NCBI GenBank assembly: GCA_031277685.1
Contig: JAITLV010000280.1
Location: forward strand, 124,001-188,000
Direction of reading: 5' to 3'
DNA: 64,000 bases
Origin: Sphingobacterium sp.
GTDB taxonomy: Bacteria > Bacteroidota > Bacteroidia > Sphingobacteriales > Sphingobacteriaceae
A program made the position numbers and the translations under genes. The notes beneath the pieces are model-generated. The model was not told where the DNA came from. It did not search any database and saw nothing but the letters and a program-made list of their open reading frames with translations. This document shows, in pieces, positions 62,232 to 64,000 of this stretch. How positions within the stretch are numbered: the first letter of the stretch is position 1; the number at the start of each line of letters is the position of its first letter.

Positions 62232-63416
62232 ATGATAAAAATAAAAGCCATAGTTGCTGTTGTCGCGATTTCTTTCTTTTCCTTGTCGCTTACAGCACAG
62301 GTGGACAACGAAAACATAACTAAGAAACTAGATAAAATCTATAAGCAATCATCATTTCCAGGCTTTGCTGTTGCCGTGATCAAAAACGATTCTATCCTTT
62401 TTTCCGGTGCCTATGGGTATGCAAACCTGCGCGAGAAAGTTAAATTTTCCGAGAATACCATTATGCCGATCGCGTCGGTAAGCAAAACAGTGATTGCTTT
62501 TTCACTGGCAAAAGCTTTTGAACTGGGTTATTTCACCGAACAGACCCCCATCAATACGATTCTTCCCTTTAACATTAGCAATCCACACCATCCCAATGAT
62601 ACGATCCGTGTCGAACATTTATTTACACATACTTCGGGAATAATTGATGATAAAGAGACCTTTATCAGTGGCTATCAGCTTTCAAAAACACCAACTATTG
62701 CATTAGGTACTTTTTTGGAGGAACATCTGGATGCAAATGGACGATCCTATAGTCCCAATAATTTTGCTAGTGAACCGGTCGGAAGCACATACAGCTATTC
62801 GAATATTGCAGCGGCATTGGCTGCTTACCTGATCGAAGTAAAAGCGAAAATGCCCTTTCATGCATTTACCGAAAAATATCTATTCAAACCGCTAAACCTG
62901 CAAAATACCAGCTGGTTTTACGATCAGGATAAATCCGAACGCTATGCCAAACTCTATGAAATCACTGTGCCGGATTTGCCCTATTATAAAGCACTGATGA
63001 ATGCAGATAAAAGCCTGAAAGATTATTGTTCGATTACCTATCCTGACGGAAGCCTGAGGACATCCTTGGTTGACCTGACAGCTTATTTAAGTGAAATCAT
63101 GAGAGGTTATCAAGGTCGCTCGAAGCTGATGTCGAAGACTTATTACGCCCCTGTTTTTCTAAAAAGGTCCGGGAAAAATGGACAGGCCATTACGAACAAG
63201 GGGATAGCGCAGCAAGCGATGTTCTGGAACTATAACAACAAAGGACGTTTGACCCATAACGGGAGTGATGCGGGCGTATTTGCCGTCGTTTCCATAGATG
63301 TTGAGCACAATATCGGTAGAATACTTTTGATCAATGCCAACATCGATACGGATAACAACATCAAATTGATCAATAGCATCAAAGAAATTTCGGGTGTTTT
63401 GGATACCATCAACTAA
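62232..63416 (+). CDS. Serine hydrolase, beta-lactamase family
   Basis: A 394-residue exported protein with a signal peptide ending SLTAQ. Class C beta-lactamase-fold motifs are visible: Ser82-Val-Ser-Lys85 (SVSK), Tyr-Ser-Asn in STYSYSNIAAALAAYLIE, HTSGI after the first motif, and His-Asn-Gly in THNGSDAGVFA as third motif. All catalytic positions are in place. ATG 62232 is chosen over a TTG 12 bases upstream. It is divergent from the FtsX-type permease and is the fourth member of this fold in the window. Confidence 0.85.
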   Translation: MIKIKAIVAVVAISFFSLSLTAQVDNENITKKLDKIYKQSSFPGFAVAVIKNDSILFSGAYGYANLREKVKFSENTIMPIASVSKTVIAFSLAKAFELGYFTEQTPINTILPFNISNPHHPNDTIRVEHLFTHTSGIIDDKETFISGYQLSKTPTIALGTFLEEHLDANGRSYSPNNFASEPVGSTYSYSNIAAALAAYLIEVKAKMPFHAFTEKYLFKPLNLQNTSWFYDQDKSERYAKLYEITVPDLPYYKALMNADKSLKDYCSITYPDGSLRTSLVDLTAYLSEIMRGYQGRSKLMSKTYYAPVFLKRSGKNGQAITNKGIAQQAMFWNYNNKGRLTHNGSDAGVFAVVSIDVEHNIGRILLINANIDTDNNIKLINSIKEISGVLDTIN

Positions 63417-63609
63417 AGCTATCCTAATTCATCGTTCTTGTGCTGCATATCGCCTGCGGAGCACTCAAATGCAGGATGATTTCTATACTGAAACAACAAG
63501 CATTATGGCGAAATTTAGCTGTTAATATATTCTTTACCTGGCCTTAATATTGGATTTGTATTAAACTTTGATCTTTACGGCAGGCAAAGAATTATTAGAT
63601 CTACAAAAT

Positions 63610-64000
63610 ATGCTTGTGAAAACCATTGACGCGGTACTCTTACAACGTCTAAAAAATGCAGATTACGGTGCTTTTGATGAGATTTATGCGCATCATTGGC
63701 GTACACTTCTTCCTATCGCGTTGAAGAAGCTAGGCGATGCGGACCTCGCGATGGATCTTGTCCAGGATCTCTTTGTGGATTTGTGGCAAAGACGGCATAT
63801 GATCGATATCCACAGTGGATTGCGGGCCTACCTTATTTCAGCGTTATATCACAAGCTTTTCCAACATTTTAGAAAGGCTGGCATACATGAAAAACATATC
63901 GAGCAATATAGTTTGATGATTCAGGATGGCCTACAGGATATGTTTCCGCTCGATGGCTATGAAGAAAACTATACTGAAGTGTTGGTCGCTATCGAACAGT
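63610..64000 (+). CDS. ECF RNA polymerase sigma factor (3' end missing)
   Basis: The first 130 residues of an ECF sigma factor. Region 2 appears as DYGAFDEIYAHHWRTLLPIA and DLAMDLVQDLFVDLWQRR, then LRAYLISALYHKLFQHFRK. The frame is open to the window edge, where region 4 would follow. The ATG at 63610 is supported by region 2 starting at the usual distance. A FecR and TonB-receptor set, as in the other two sigma loci, would be expected to follow outside the window. Confidence 0.85.
   Translation, partial: MLVKTIDAVLLQRLKNADYGAFDEIYAHHWRTLLPIALKKLGDADLAMDLVQDLFVDLWQRRHMIDIHSGLRAYLISALYHKLFQHFRKAGIHEKHIEQYSLMIQDGLQDMFPLDGYEENYTEVLVAIEQ

Overview
The window looks like a chromosomal segment of a Bacteroidota bacterium of the Sphingobacterium/Pedobacter type. 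The basis is the gene content: two SusC/SusD pairs, ECF sigma/FecR/TonB-receptor cassettes with STN domains, TlpA-type thioredoxins, many SPII lipoproteins, promoter-like TTTG-N19/20-TAnnTTTG sequences, and A/T-rich ribosome-binding regions. No rRNA, tRNA, IS element, prophage or CRISPR array was seen. Both ends cut genes: an MFS transporter at the left edge and an ECF sigma factor at the right edge.

Left region (2-7849): a tightly packed + strand operon encodes a polyol-permease-type MFS transporter, a D-2-hydroxyacid dehydrogenase, two different FGGY kinases and a histidine phosphatase, followed by a secreted glycerophosphodiester phosphodiesterase and a TPR-TlpA protein. Together they suggest uptake and phosphorylation of a polyol, sugar or sugar acid that may be released from a phosphodiester. 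Region 7904-15937 (- strand) is an ECF sigma/FecR/SusC(STN)/SusD/TlpA cassette of trans-envelope signalling type.

Region 16148-25187 holds a short repeated element, an AraC regulator, a lone alpha/beta hydrolase and a siderophore locus. The locus comprises DUF3325, DUF3649 and a PepSY reductase, a PchR-like AraC regulator, a TonB receptor and a DUF4374 surface lipoprotein, and it resembles the XusABC xenosiderophore system. An M60 metallopeptidase lipoprotein and a lipoprotein/CPA2 antiporter pair follow.

Region 30190-33462 is a candidate glucosylglycerol module: gpsA, which would supply sn-glycerol-3-phosphate but is frameshifted here, directly abuts a fused HAD-phosphatase/GT20 protein of the GgpPS type. 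Region 33692-38508 has three beta-lactamase-fold serine hydrolases, one of them frameshifted, plus a membrane-anchored XRE regulator; an AraC gene precedes the last hydrolase.

Right region: a GH78 alpha-L-rhamnosidase (39722-42505); a second ECF/FecR/TonB-receptor(STN) operon ending in two paralogous lipoproteins (42594-49636); small genes (an unknown 80-aa protein, an orphan HicB-like protein, an HxlR/nitroreductase divergent pair, a nucleoside deaminase); a SusC/SusD/GH105 locus for rhamnogalacturonan-type oligosaccharides (52966-59541); an FtsX-type permease; another serine hydrolase behind a structured leader; and the start of a third ECF sigma gene.
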